Shown piece by piece: positions 44,157-52,949 of a DNA stretch of 53,255 bases; the first letter of the stretch is position 1, and the number at the start of each line of letters is the position of its first letter. Origin of the DNA: Microbulbifer hainanensis (GTDB lineage: Bacteria; Pseudomonadota; Gammaproteobacteria; Pseudomonadales; Cellvibrionaceae); contig NZ_JACZCR010000043.1 in NCBI RefSeq assembly GCF_014904735.1, positions 1 to 53,255 of the forward strand, in the 5' to 3' direction. Position numbers and translations under genes: made by a program. The notes beneath the pieces are model-generated. The model made no database searches, was not told the DNA's origin, and saw nothing but the letters and a program-made list of their open reading frames with translations.

Positions 44157-46865
44157 CTATTTCTTCTTGCTCTTGGAAGTGGTTTTCTTCTTCAGTTTCT
44201 TTTTGCCCTTACCTTTTTTGGCATTGGCTTTTTCCGCCTTCTGCGCGGCCTTGCGCGCGGCGACGGCCGGGCGCTTGCCACCTTTGCGGGTTGGCGTGCG
44301 CTTGGGGCCGCGCTTCTTGTGCGGCTGCTCGCCTTCACCTTCCGCGGGCGCCTCGGGTTTTTCCGGCGTCGCCTCGACGGGTACCGCCTCAGTGGAACCG
44401 ACCTTGCGCTTCTTGAACGGCGTGGTACCCGGCGCCGTCTCCGGCCGCTTGCCCCACGGGCTCGGCTTGCCAGCGGCAGCCTTGCTGCGCTCACCGGGCT
44501 TCTTCTTGCGGTCGCGCTCGCGCTGATGCTCCACCGCCATTTCCATCGCTCGGGCGCTCACCCGCGTCTCTTCGGTTTTCCGGTCGCGCTTCCCGTCCCG
44601 CGGCAGCAACTCACCCAGGGTAAAGTCCACTTTGCGCTCTTCCAGGTCGACCCGCGCCACCTGCACCGTGACCGAGTCGCCCAGGTGATAGCGCTTGCCG
44701 CTGCGCTCGCCGATCAGGCGCTGGTGGGCCTGCTCGAAGCGGTAGTAATCCTTTGGCAGCGCCGTGACGTGAATCAGGCCTTCAACATAGAGGTCGGCCA
44801 GCTCGACAAACAGGCCGAAACCGGTGACCGCACTGATCACACCGGGATAGGTCTCGCCGACGTGATCCTGCAGGTATTCGCACTTGAGCCAGCTGACCAC
44901 GTCGCGGGTGGCGTCGTCGGCGCGGCGTTCGGTCATCGAGCAGTGCTCGCCCAGCTGCACCATCGCCGGCAGGTCGTAGGGAATAATCTGCTCCGCCGCC
45001 AGCGCCGCGGCGCCGGGTGCGGTGTGCACTTTCTTCGCCACCGCGGGCGGATTGGCATTGCCGTTGCGAATCAGCCAGCGCAGCGCGCGGTGCAACAGCA
45101 GATCCGGGTAGCGGCGGATCGGCGAGGTGAAATGGGCGTAGGCATGATAGTCGAGACCGAAGTGACCGCGGTTTTCCGGCTGATACACCGCCTGGTTCAT
45201 CGAGCGCAGCAGCATCATCTGGATGATGTGCGCATCTGCACGGCCTTCGACCTGCTCCAGCAACAACTGGAAATCTTTCGGCTGCGGCTCAGCGCCCCCG
45301 GGCAGGCGCAGGCCCAACTCGCCGAGATACTCGCGCAAGTTGGTGAGCTTTTCCTCTTTGGGCGTATCGTGCACGCGGTAGAGTGCCGGCAACTCGGCCA
45401 GCTCCATCAGCTCCGCCGCACAGACGTTGGCGGCCAGCATGCACTCCTCGATCATCTTGTGCGCGTCGTTGCGCTGCACCGGCACGATGCGCTCAATCTT
45501 GCGATTGGCGTCAAAGATGATACGTGTTTCGGTGGTCTCGAAATCGATCGCGCCGCGGCGGTCGCGGGCACCGCGCAGGGCCTTGTAAAGGTCGTGCAGG
45601 TTATCCAGGTGCGGAGTCAACGCCGCGAACTGCTTGCGCAGGCCACTGTCGCGGGAGTCGCGCTCGGCGACGACCTGCCCCACCTGGGTGTAGGTCAGCC
45701 GCGCATGGCTGCGCAGCACACCCTCGAAGAAACGGTAATCGAGAATGCGCCCGTCGAGGTCGATGTGCATTTCGCACACCATACACAGGCGGTCCACATC
45801 AGGATTAAGCGAGCAGAGCCCGTTGGAAAGTTTTTCCGGCAACATCGGCACGACGAAATCCGGGAAGTACACCGAATTGCCGCGGCTGTGGGCCTCTTCG
45901 TCCAGGGCCATGCCCGGGCTCACATAGTGGGAGACATCGGCGATGGCCACGAGCAGTTTCCAGCTGCCGTCTTTACGCACTTCACAGAAAACCGCGTCGT
46001 CGAAGTCTCGGGCGTCTTCACCGTCGATGGTCACCAGCGGCAGTGCGCGCAGATCCACGCGGGCCTTTTTGTCTACTTCCAGCACTTCATCGGCAATGGC
46101 GTCGACTTCCGTCTGCAGTGCGGCGGGCCAGGTGTGCGGTATGCCGTAGTTGCGGATAGCGACGTCGATCTCCATCCCCGGCGCCAGGTGATCGCCGAGT
46201 ACTTCGGCCACCTCGCCCTGGGGGACACAATCGCGCCCCGGCTGCATGGTGATATCCACAACCACATACTGGCCGTGTTCGGCGCCAGCGGTTTTGTCCG
46301 CCGCCACCATCACGTCCAGGTTGATACGGGGATTGTCCGGGCGCACGAAGCAGATGCCGTTCTCCTGGAACAGGCGCCCGGCCAGCTGCTGGGTGTTGTG
46401 CTTGATGACGCGGATCACCGCACCTTCGCGCTTGCCGCGGAAACCGCCGGGCGTCTCGCGCACCAGCACCTCATCGCCGTCGAAGACCTTCTTCATCTGG
46501 CGGTGGGACAGGTAGAGGTCGTCGCCGCCGTCGCGGGGCGACACAAAGCCGAAACCGTCGCGGTGACCGATCACGCGGCCTCGCACCAGGCTCATCTTGT
46601 CGAGCACGCCGAAATCACCGGCGCGGTTACTGGCGATCTGGCCGTCGCGGGACATCGCAATCAGCCGGCGGCGCACGCCCTCGCGCAGGTCTTCATCGTG
46701 CAGTTCCAGCAGGTCTGCGACCGTCTCCCAGGGTACTGGGCCGGCCTGCTGTTCCAGCAACTGCAGCAGGTATTCGCGGCTGGGAACAGGCTTGTCGTAC
46801 TTCTCCGCCTCGCGCTCCGCATGGGGATCGGCTTCGATATGAATTGAGGTCTTCTTTTGAGTCAA
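44157..46865 (-). CDS. rnr: Ribonuclease R
   Basis: RNase R is a 3'-5' exoribonuclease that degrades structured RNA, including rRNA and tmRNA-tagged messages. The 902-residue protein has an N-terminal winged-helix and cold-shock pair, the RNB catalytic domain with GEDARDFDDAVFCE and the RNB signature HFTSPIRRYPDLLLHRAL, and an S1 domain (GETYPGVISAVTGFGLFVEL). After it comes a ~160-residue highly basic tail, longer than the E. coli Lys-rich tail and with multiple KKR/KKGK repeats. The only start is TTG at 46865 with poor upstream signals, so the N-terminus may be imperfect. Confidence 0.95.
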   Translation of the reverse strand: MTQKKTSIHIEADPHAEREAEKYDKPVPSREYLLQLLEQQAGPVPWETVADLLELHDEDLREGVRRRLIAMSRDGQIASNRAGDFGVLDKMSLVRGRVIGHRDGFGFVSPRDGGDDLYLSHRQMKKVFDGDEVLVRETPGGFRGKREGAVIRVIKHNTQQLAGRLFQENGICFVRPDNPRINLDVMVAADKTAGAEHGQYVVVDITMQPGRDCVPQGEVAEVLGDHLAPGMEIDVAIRNYGIPHTWPAALQTEVDAIADEVLEVDKKARVDLRALPLVTIDGEDARDFDDAVFCEVRKDGSWKLLVAIADVSHYVSPGMALDEEAHSRGNSVYFPDFVVPMLPEKLSNGLCSLNPDVDRLCMVCEMHIDLDGRILDYRFFEGVLRSHARLTYTQVGQVVAERDSRDSGLRKQFAALTPHLDNLHDLYKALRGARDRRGAIDFETTETRIIFDANRKIERIVPVQRNDAHKMIEECMLAANVCAAELMELAELPALYRVHDTPKEEKLTNLREYLGELGLRLPGGAEPQPKDFQLLLEQVEGRADAHIIQMMLLRSMNQAVYQPENRGHFGLDYHAYAHFTSPIRRYPDLLLHRALRWLIRNGNANPPAVAKKVHTAPGAAALAAEQIIPYDLPAMVQLGEHCSMTERRADDATRDVVSWLKCEYLQDHVGETYPGVISAVTGFGLFVELADLYVEGLIHVTALPKDYYRFEQAHQRLIGERSGKRYHLGDSVTVQVARVDLEERKVDFTLGELLPRDGKRDRKTEETRVSARAMEMAVEHQRERDRKKKPGERSKAAAGKPSPWGKRPETAPGTTPFKKRKVGSTEAVPVEATPEKPEAPAEGEGEQPHKKRGPKRTPTRKGGKRPAVAARKAAQKAEKANAKKGKGKKKLKKKTTSKSKKK

Positions 46866-47051
46866 AACAGCATCCGTTGTTTGAGGTGGCCGCCGGTTCT
46901 GGGCGGCATCCGGAGAATATCCGGGAATTGGAATGGCGGCGCTGGCGGTGAATACCGGGTCAGGGAGGCGCCGCTACTGCACGCAGTATAAGCGATTTCG
47001 CGGCCAATCCCGACTGCTTGCGGGAAAGTAGAAAAAAACGCTGGCGGACCG

Positions 47052-47080
47052 TTGACACCCCCGGGGCAAATCCCTATAGT
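47052..47080 (+). promoter_or_regulatory. Sigma-70 promoter of tRNA-Leu copy 1
   Basis: TTGACA (47052-47057), 17-nt spacer, TATAGT (47075-47080), followed by a G+C-rich discriminator GCGCG, typical of stringently controlled stable RNA promoters. Confidence 0.85.
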
Positions 47081-47111
47081 GCGCGTCCTCAGCGGAGCAC
47101 ACCGCTGATTT

Positions 47112-47198
47112 GCCCAGGTGGCGGAATTGGTAGACGCGCTAGCTTCAGGTGCTAGTGACCGCAAGGTCGTGGAAGTTCAAGTCTTCTCCTGGGCACCA
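47112..47198 (+). tRNA. tRNA-Leu(CAG)
   Basis: This 87-nt tRNA has acceptor stem GCCCAGG / CCTGGGC, discriminator A and an encoded CCA. The anticodon arm CTAGC-TTCAGGT-GCTAG has anticodon CAG, reading CUG leucine codons. The long type II variable arm (GACCGCAAGGTC region) and T-loop GTTCAAGTC are present. Its own promoter lies upstream and a terminator directly follows. Confidence 0.97.
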
Positions 47199-47203
47199 AT
47201 TCC

Positions 47204-47237
47204 AAAAAAGGCCGACTCGCGAGAGTCGGCCTTTTTT
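47204..47237. terminator. Terminator of tRNA-Leu copy 1
   Basis: Stem GGCCGACTC / GAGTCGGCC with GCGA loop, followed by T6 on the plus strand and A6 on the other side; works in both directions. The same hairpin recurs after copy 2. Confidence 0.92.
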
Positions 47238-47311
47238 CGTTTGCGGAGGGCAACTTTTCCCTCCAACTCCCGCGCACAGCCACACCAAAGCTTCCCGGTC
47301 ACTAACGACGA

Positions 47312-47339
47312 TTGACACGCCACAGAAAATCCCTATAGT
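47312..47339 (+). promoter_or_regulatory. Sigma-70 promoter of tRNA-Leu copy 2
   Basis: TTGACA (47312-47317), 16-nt spacer, TATAGT (47334-47339), GC-rich discriminator GCGGACC. The upstream region differs from copy 1, so the promoter sequence itself has been conserved. Confidence 0.85.
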
Positions 47340-47368
47340 GCGGACCTCTGCGGCGCTTGCCGCGGAAT

Positions 47369-47455
47369 GCCCAGGTGGCGGAATTGGTAGACGCGCTAGC
47401 TTCAGGTGCTAGTGACCGCAAGGTCGTGGAAGTTCAAGTCTTCTCCTGGGCACCA
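47369..47455 (+). tRNA. tRNA-Leu(CAG), second identical copy
   Basis: The 87-nt sequence is identical to the copy at 47112-47198, including the encoded CCA and CAG anticodon. The two genes start 257 bp apart. The terminators after them are also identical, but the DNA between the first terminator and second promoter is unrelated. Confidence 0.97.
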
Positions 47456-47460
47456 ATTCC

Positions 47461-47494
47461 AAAAAAGGCCGACTCGCGAGAGTCGGCCTTTTTT
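47461..47494. terminator. Terminator of tRNA-Leu copy 2
   Basis: Identical hairpin to the one after copy 1 (GGCCGACTC / GAGTCGGCC with T6). Because it is bidirectional it may also end the fimbrial operon, whose last stop is at 47553 on the minus strand. Confidence 0.92.
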
Positions 47495-47552
47495 CGTTTC
47501 AGCCCCAGCGCTGCTGCTCGCATATACCTCCAACGCTATTTTGCGGCTGAAT

Positions 47553-48437
47553 TTACTCCAGTAGCGTCACCGTCACCCGCAAGGTATCGCGGTACTGACC
47601 CGCCATGCGCCCGCGAGTCTCGCCGATTTGCACACTGATGTTGCGGAGGCGCCGGCCATCTTGAGGGGCCGCATAATTTTGCATATCTGCCCCGCCCTGC
47701 AGGGAGAGCCTCCGGCCGTCGATCCACGCGGTATAGGGAACGGCCGCCATATCGCCATTGAGCGAGGTATGGCGCAGGACGCCCTTGTTATCCGACGCGA
47801 CGGACAGGTTGTAGGCCCCGTTGGCGCGCACGGCCAGCAGTGCCGAAAGTGTTTCACCGGTTTCCAGTTCGCCAAAATTCATCCCCGCGGACCGGCCCAG
47901 CCGCCCTTCCGCGTTGCCCGCCACCTGCAGGTCCGCCTGCGGCGCAACCCGGACCGACAGCTGAAAATCGATCTCGCGTACCGGGCGCCCGTTGGCAAAT
48001 ATCCGCGCAACAAACGTATTCACGTAATCACCGGCGCGACGGGCCTGCCCCCGGGGAAGCCCGACCGCCAGGGACGCGATAGTGCCGCGAGCGGTCTGCT
48101 CAAACGGCACCCACTGCTGTTCGTTACCGTTCAACGGAATGACCTGATCGCGCCGATCGCGAAATGTGACATTCAGTGGCTGCCCCGGCCCGCGCAACTC
48201 GGCACCGGAGGTCGGCAACAGCGCCAGACCGAGACGACACTGCCCGCGCGAGTCGATTGCCAGCCGAAGCTCCCTGACCTCGTCGCGGTCGGCAAACGGG
48301 AAGTAAACAAATCCCGACTGCCCCTCGACGGACACAGCCTGCACAGAACAGGCATCCTCTCCATCTTCCGACGCGTAGGCGGCAGCGCCGAGCAACAGGA
48401 GGAGAAGCCAGCCCGACACGATTGCAATTCGCCTCAT
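47553..48437 (-). CDS. Fimbrial tip or adhesin subunit, spore coat U-like
   Basis: This 294-residue protein has a signal peptide (residues 1 to about 22). The N-terminal half has two cysteines (DACSVQAVSVEG and GQCRLGL), possibly one disulfide. The C-terminal half resembles spore-coat-U pilin domains, ending GQYRDTLRVTVTLLE, a beta strand ending as in the operon's pilins. As the last gene after the usher, and almost twice pilin length, it fits a two-domain tip adhesin. Its ATG overlaps the usher stop (ATGA, 4 nt). Confidence 0.72.
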   Translation of the reverse strand: MRRIAIVSGWLLLLLLGAAAYASEDGEDACSVQAVSVEGQSGFVYFPFADRDEVRELRLAIDSRGQCRLGLALLPTSGAELRGPGQPLNVTFRDRRDQVIPLNGNEQQWVPFEQTARGTIASLAVGLPRGQARRAGDYVNTFVARIFANGRPVREIDFQLSVRVAPQADLQVAGNAEGRLGRSAGMNFGELETGETLSALLAVRANGAYNLSVASDNKGVLRHTSLNGDMAAVPYTAWIDGRRLSLQGGADMQNYAAPQDGRRLRNISVQIGETRGRMAGQYRDTLRVTVTLLE

Positions 48438-50911
48438 AGTGACACCCGCTCCCTGATAACACCGAGTTCAACAATCCCCGTGGCCCCGTCTTCAATGGTA
48501 AAGCGCACACTCAGGTCGCCGCGGTCGGGAAAGACGATCCGGTATTCGCCCGGTGCCAGCCCCTGGGCAACGAAACGGCCGCGCTTGTTGGTAAAGGTGG
48601 TCACCGGCGCAAATTCGCGCCCGTCGGTCGCGGTGATATTACCCACGGTCATGCCGATGGCATCGCCGCGAAGGTCCCGCACCTCGCCGATCACGGTAAT
48701 CGAGGCTTCCGATCCGGCCATGTAGGCGATACCGGAGCGGTAAAATAGGAAGGCGTTGCCCTCGATATTGCCCATGTCGTAGCCAAAGGGTGGGCTTTCC
48801 GGCTCCCAGCGCACACGCCGTGAAACGTAGCTGTTGACTCCGGGCACGACCGCCGGCCCGAAGTTGTCGGCGATCGCGGCATAACCTCCCTGGCGTTCGT
48901 CCACCAGAATCCGGCTGCCATCGAGGGTTTCGTGGCGCCGCACCATGATGAAAGAGTCATTGATCGGTCGCGCCAGCGCAAAACTTCCATCCGCGTAGGC
49001 CAGGCTCGACCCCAGCCTGAGCGTACTCAACTGCACCGGCTCGCGCTCCGTGCCGGTGTCGGTATCGGTGAAGTCGGTGTAGGTATGATCGAAGCCCAAC
49101 TGGAACCGATTGCCCTGGTAGAACGCGCCCAAGTCGGCCTGGTAGTTATCAACACCAGACCGTAGTGCCAATCCACCAGAGAAATCACCGACGGTGCCAT
49201 ATTGTGTCCTGCCGAGCACCAACTCACCGGTATCATCGAAAGTATCCCATTGAGTACTCGCGATCTGTCGCTCACCGAAAGGCATCGACAGTCGGACAAT
49301 CGCGCGCGCCTCCTCGATGTCGGTTTTCTCCTGCTCGAACCTGATGGAAACATTCAGGGGACCAAAGCGACGCGTGACATCCAAGCCGTAGACTTTGTCG
49401 ATCGGTGCCGCAGCATCAAACAGCTCGGCATGGCGAGCGCTGGCACTGATATAGCTGCCAAACGGTCCCGGCGCTGAATAGCGCGCGCGCAACTCGGACT
49501 TGTAGGTTGCGGTCGGGCTGCCCTGGCCCAGATAGGTATAGAGCTCATCCCTGCCAACCGCGACAAGATCAAATTCATGAGGGCGCCTGCCACCGAGAAA
49601 AAAATCATACGACCAGCGCAGTGAGGCCGCCCTCCCCCGCCCAACACCGTTCAAGTCACTCGTACTTAAGTTGCCTGCCAGAATACCAACGGGGGTAGAG
49701 AGGGAGACTTCGCCCCCGGCAATCTGCTGCACTTCGGTCGCCTGGAAGCTGGCGCCCGCCGTTAGATAATCCGTAATACCATACCGGTAAAAACCAGAAA
49801 ACGCGGGCGCATTGTAGTCGTAGTCAATGCCGACGGGACTTGCCACACTTCGCTGATAACCGGCGTTGAAAGAAAACTCAGATACACCTCGCTTTAACAG
49901 TATGGGATCGGAGAACAGCGAAAATTCAATGCGCCTTTGCTGGCCTGATGGATCGGTAATCAACAAAGAAACTTCATTGACTCCAGCATTTACGGCGAAA
50001 TCACTCAGATCGTAACGTCCCGGCTCAAGGCGCAAGGTATTCTGAAAAAGACCATTGACATAGACCTCAACAGTCGAGCGCTGGTTTACAGTAAAACTGC
50101 GTGTTCCGGTGGGCGTGATGTTGCGCAGCGGCTGTATGTCGGCATAGGCCCGCTCGATTGAGAGACCAAGCAGTGGCGGAGATACCTGGAATTCAGTCGC
50201 CCGATAGAATACATCGCCAACTGAATAGCGAACTGCTCGCCGTATATCGTCATGCACCAGGCGAACTTCGCTGCGTTGCCATTGGTCGTCAACGCCAACC
50301 GCCGAATCGAGAAAGGCGCCACCTTCCAGCACTAACCTTGGACTGCCGAAAAGCTGTATCGCCCCGTCAACATTCACCAGCGTGGCACGCTGCTGATCGC
50401 TGTCCAGCGCACCGTTCCAGCGGTAGTCCTGCTGCAGATTGAGATTCAGATAGGCGGAGCGCCCAGGCAGTTCGTAATCAGTTAGGTTATCGTAATCGAC
50501 AACATGAGAGCGCAGCGACACTTCTCGCGTCAGCCTGCGCGAATCGGCCAGGTTAATCTTTATCTCCAGCGCAGAAGGATCGAAAAAGATATCGATAAAT
50601 TCTTCAATAAAAGCACCGATCGGAATAGCCTGCCCATCGACAGTCTGTGCGATACGCTCTACCACCTCGGCATCAAAATATCCATTGGCAAAACTCAGCC
50701 AACTCTGGCGATCGACCGTGTACAGAGCAGTACCTGCGACACCTACATTCAGATCACCAACAATGCGCCCGTCAATTGAGACCGGCAGATTCACATAAAT
50801 GATCTTTGACGCATCCGCAGAGGCAACCTCATTTGCCGCACCTGAAACCGCGGCCATTAACCCACTGGCGAGGACAAAGAGCAAAAGGAATCGTATATGG
50901 ATCACTGGCAC
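48434..50911 (-). CDS. Outer-membrane fimbrial usher
   Basis: This 825-residue protein has a signal peptide, a periplasmic N-terminal domain, a ~24-strand barrel region and C-terminal beta domains. The pattern GTRSFTVNQRSTVEVYVNGLFQNTLRLEPGRYDLSDF is the usher plug/strand signature, and LKRGVSEFSFNAGYQRS follows. The C-terminal end has FTNKRGRFVAQGLAPGEYRIVF. It starts with GTG overlapping the TAG stop of the chaperone gene (TAGTG). A second in-frame GTG three codons on is possible. It assembles and translocates pilin subunits. Confidence 0.93.
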   Translation of the reverse strand: MPVIHIRFLLLFVLASGLMAAVSGAANEVASADASKIIYVNLPVSIDGRIVGDLNVGVAGTALYTVDRQSWLSFANGYFDAEVVERIAQTVDGQAIPIGAFIEEFIDIFFDPSALEIKINLADSRRLTREVSLRSHVVDYDNLTDYELPGRSAYLNLNLQQDYRWNGALDSDQQRATLVNVDGAIQLFGSPRLVLEGGAFLDSAVGVDDQWQRSEVRLVHDDIRRAVRYSVGDVFYRATEFQVSPPLLGLSIERAYADIQPLRNITPTGTRSFTVNQRSTVEVYVNGLFQNTLRLEPGRYDLSDFAVNAGVNEVSLLITDPSGQQRRIEFSLFSDPILLKRGVSEFSFNAGYQRSVASPVGIDYDYNAPAFSGFYRYGITDYLTAGASFQATEVQQIAGGEVSLSTPVGILAGNLSTSDLNGVGRGRAASLRWSYDFFLGGRRPHEFDLVAVGRDELYTYLGQGSPTATYKSELRARYSAPGPFGSYISASARHAELFDAAAPIDKVYGLDVTRRFGPLNVSIRFEQEKTDIEEARAIVRLSMPFGERQIASTQWDTFDDTGELVLGRTQYGTVGDFSGGLALRSGVDNYQADLGAFYQGNRFQLGFDHTYTDFTDTDTGTEREPVQLSTLRLGSSLAYADGSFALARPINDSFIMVRRHETLDGSRILVDERQGGYAAIADNFGPAVVPGVNSYVSRRVRWEPESPPFGYDMGNIEGNAFLFYRSGIAYMAGSEASITVIGEVRDLRGDAIGMTVGNITATDGREFAPVTTFTNKRGRFVAQGLAPGEYRIVFPDRGDLSVRFTIEDGATGIVELGVIRERVSL

Positions 50912-51600
50912 TATTCCTTCTTAAGCAGGCTTGCACCCTGCAGCCCAACGGCTCCGAGCCCTATCAGGCGCAACGGAATGGATACGGTCTGCCCAGGCAG
51001 AAGCGCATCGCGATTTAGCAATCTGGCGAGATCCAGTCCATCCAAAACAACGACTTCCCGGTTACCCTTCACTCCGATTTCGTAGTGGGACAATAGTGCG
51101 TACTGCCTGCCCGTATTCTTAAGTTCTATAGATGCGCTGCCATCGATATGCGGCGCAAAAAAATCTACCTCAGGCTTACCGCCAACTTCTACGTGAACCG
51201 GCAACCGCCACGAGGTCAGCAGCTGAATCTCCGCGTCACTCTCTTGCGCACCCACGGTTAATGGAAGCTCATCGATTGCCAAATAGTATGACTTGCTGAC
51301 CGGCAGTCTTTTTTCGCCACGCCATCTCACCAAAACCCGCCTAGTCTCTCCTGGCCGCAGCACCATCTGTGGTGGCACGATTTCCAGTGGAGCATCCACC
51401 TCCCCACCTGCTGCGGAATAGTCCGCGATGGAAAGTTCCAGAGCCACGTCTACTGGCTTGGTCGAAGATAGCGTCAAGATTGCCTGGGCAGATTCTTCGA
51501 GATTGAGTTCAAGCCGCGTCGGCGTCACCGACTGGGCCACTGATAACGGAGTATCTATAGCCAAAAAAATAAAAAGTAATAAAAGATCTCGGATATACAT
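50911..51600 (-). CDS. Periplasmic fimbrial chaperone (PapD-like)
   Basis: This 229-residue protein has a signal peptide (about 1-22). The mature protein has two Ig-like domains: PTRLELNLEESAQAILTLSS, PPQMVLRPGETRRVLVRWRG and YYLAIDELPLTV are classical chaperone strands. It would cap and fold pilin subunits before delivery to the usher. Its stop overlaps the usher start by 1 nt. Confidence 0.9.
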   Translation of the reverse strand: MYIRDLLLLFIFLAIDTPLSVAQSVTPTRLELNLEESAQAILTLSSTKPVDVALELSIADYSAAGGEVDAPLEIVPPQMVLRPGETRRVLVRWRGEKRLPVSKSYYLAIDELPLTVGAQESDAEIQLLTSWRLPVHVEVGGKPEVDFFAPHIDGSASIELKNTGRQYALLSHYEIGVKGNREVVVLDGLDLARLLNRDALLPGQTVSIPLRLIGLGAVGLQGASLLKKE

Positions 51601-51740
51601 TTTCTTCTGTTTTCAAAGACCAGCTCAGGGGCACGCCGACCATCTAAAAGGTTCGTAGTGCCAAGAGCAATGCAGCATTGAATCGACCCTCGCCTTGCAT
51701 ATGGGGCATTGTGCAGATGCTCGTTGCCCACCCAAGAAAA

Positions 51741-52208
51741 TTAATTCGGCGTCACCGACGCCGTAATTGTGTCGGTATAGGTTCCGGCTACCGTCGCGGC
51801 GGAGAGCAGGGCCACCCTGATATTGCGGGGAACCCCGATGTCCGGCACGGGATGTGGCCAGACGGCGACAACTGCCGGAATGGTGAGTTGCGTGGGAGCC
51901 AGAAGCCCACCATCCACTATCAGGTTATATGCGACCATGTTGGATCCACTCACGAGAAAGCCGCCATTGAGGGACGTGAAGGTCAGAGTCACGGTGCCGG
52001 CGTAGTTGCACGTGGGAATGACCTGTTCGTTGCCCTGCTCACTGGTCGTGGACATATTCAAGTTGTCAAAAGGGCCGTCTAAATTTTGGATCACGTCACA
52101 GGTTTTCATCAGGGTCCCGGACAGGGGGATTTGGACGCTGGTGTCTGCATAGGCATTGCCCATGGGCATCAGTGCGGCGGCTGTGCCGACCACGAACAGC
52201 TTCTTCAT
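51741..52208 (-). CDS. Pilin-like subunit B, spore coat U type
   Basis: This 155-residue protein has a signal peptide (MKKLFVVGTAAALMPMGNAYA). The mature part has Cys residues at CDVIQNLDGP and IPTCNYAG, likely one disulfide, and ends with the strand VAGTYTDTITASVTPN. It is a close paralogue of the protein at 52485-52949. GTTTGTAAAGGAGAA precedes the ATG. Pilin role follows from the size, the duplicated copy and the chaperone-usher genes 140 bp downstream. Confidence 0.82.
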   Translation of the reverse strand: MKKLFVVGTAAALMPMGNAYADTSVQIPLSGTLMKTCDVIQNLDGPFDNLNMSTTSEQGNEQVIPTCNYAGTVTLTFTSLNGGFLVSGSNMVAYNLIVDGGLLAPTQLTIPAVVAVWPHPVPDIGVPRNIRVALLSAATVAGTYTDTITASVTPN

Positions 52209-52443
52209 CAGTTAACTTCTCCTTTACAAACTTTACTTCAGGAAATGACGAGCCAACAAAGCTGATGATCGCCCCTAAAGCGGAATCAATTTAGGACATT
52301 CCGCCACCCATCAATCTCTTTCCCGGCGCAATCGAATAACTCGACACTGCGCGGTGAGAATTTGGATAAAAGTTGCGCTTTCCGATGAAATCGAATTTCA
52401 TGGAGAAATTAGCCGACTTCACCAAAGCGGTTCCCGTAATTCA

Positions 52444-52476
52444 GGTGGGCCTCTAAGCGAGCGCCTAGCGCCCACC
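52444..52476 (-). other. Inverted repeat between the two pilin genes
   Basis: GGTGGGC (52444-52450) and GCCCACC (52470-52476) pair, with inner CTA/TAG. No T-run follows. It lies just past the stop of the upstream pilin gene (minus strand), a typical spot for a hairpin that stabilises pilin mRNA and lowers downstream transcription. The remaining ~240 bp of the gap contain only the second pilin leader. Confidence 0.6.
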
Positions 52477-52484
52477 GCGGTAAA

Positions 52485-52949
52485 TTAATTCGGCGTCACC
52501 GACGCCGTAATCGTGTCGGTATAGGTGCCGGCCACCGTCGCAACCGCAAGCAGGGCCACACTGAGACTGCGCGTCTGCACTGCGTTCGCTACTGCCGGCC
52601 AGTTGTTAACGACAGCTGGAACTGTGAGTTGCGTGGGAGCCAAAAGACCTCCACTGACTTGCAGCGTATATCCCACACTGTTGGGTCCACTTTCTAAAAA
52701 GCCCGCATTGAGTGATGTGAACGTGACTGTCAGCGTACCGCCGTAATTGCATATGGGGCTGAGTGATTCAAAGCCCTGTTGCGCGGTCGTAGTCATATCC
52801 AGGTCGTCAAAGGGACCATTCAGGAATGCGGTGACATTACAGGTCTTACACAAGTGCCCGGAAAGTGGGATATCCACGCTAGTGTCGGCGTATGCACTTC
52901 CTGTTGCGATAAACGCGACGGCAGCACCCAAGGTGAGTAGACTCTTCAT
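52485..52949 (-). CDS. Pilin-like subunit A, spore coat U type
   Basis: This 154-residue protein has a signal peptide (MKSLLTLGAAVAFIATGSAYA). The mature part shows CNVTAFLNGPFDDLDMTTTAQQGFE, PICNYGGTLTVTFTSLNAGFLESG and the same C-terminal VAGTYTDTITASVTPN as subunit B. It has two extra cysteines (HLCKTC). It is the first gene of the fimbrial operon and probably the major pilin. The leader TTTGTAAAGGAGAA is nearly the same as that of subunit B. Confidence 0.83.
   Translation of the reverse strand: MKSLLTLGAAVAFIATGSAYADTSVDIPLSGHLCKTCNVTAFLNGPFDDLDMTTTAQQGFESLSPICNYGGTLTVTFTSLNAGFLESGPNSVGYTLQVSGGLLAPTQLTVPAVVNNWPAVANAVQTRSLSVALLAVATVAGTYTDTITASVTPN

Noticed and set aside
44319..46847. A long open frame (842 codons) on the strand opposite rnr
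   Set aside because: It mirrors the rnr gene, has no recognisable domain or ribosome-binding site, and arises because high G+C genes often leave the antisense frame open.
47112..47455. tRNA-Leu pair as an integration site of a genomic island
   Set aside because: No integrase or tRNA 3'-end fragment repeat is seen near the fimbrial operon; the repeated DNA is a full tRNA with promoter and terminator.
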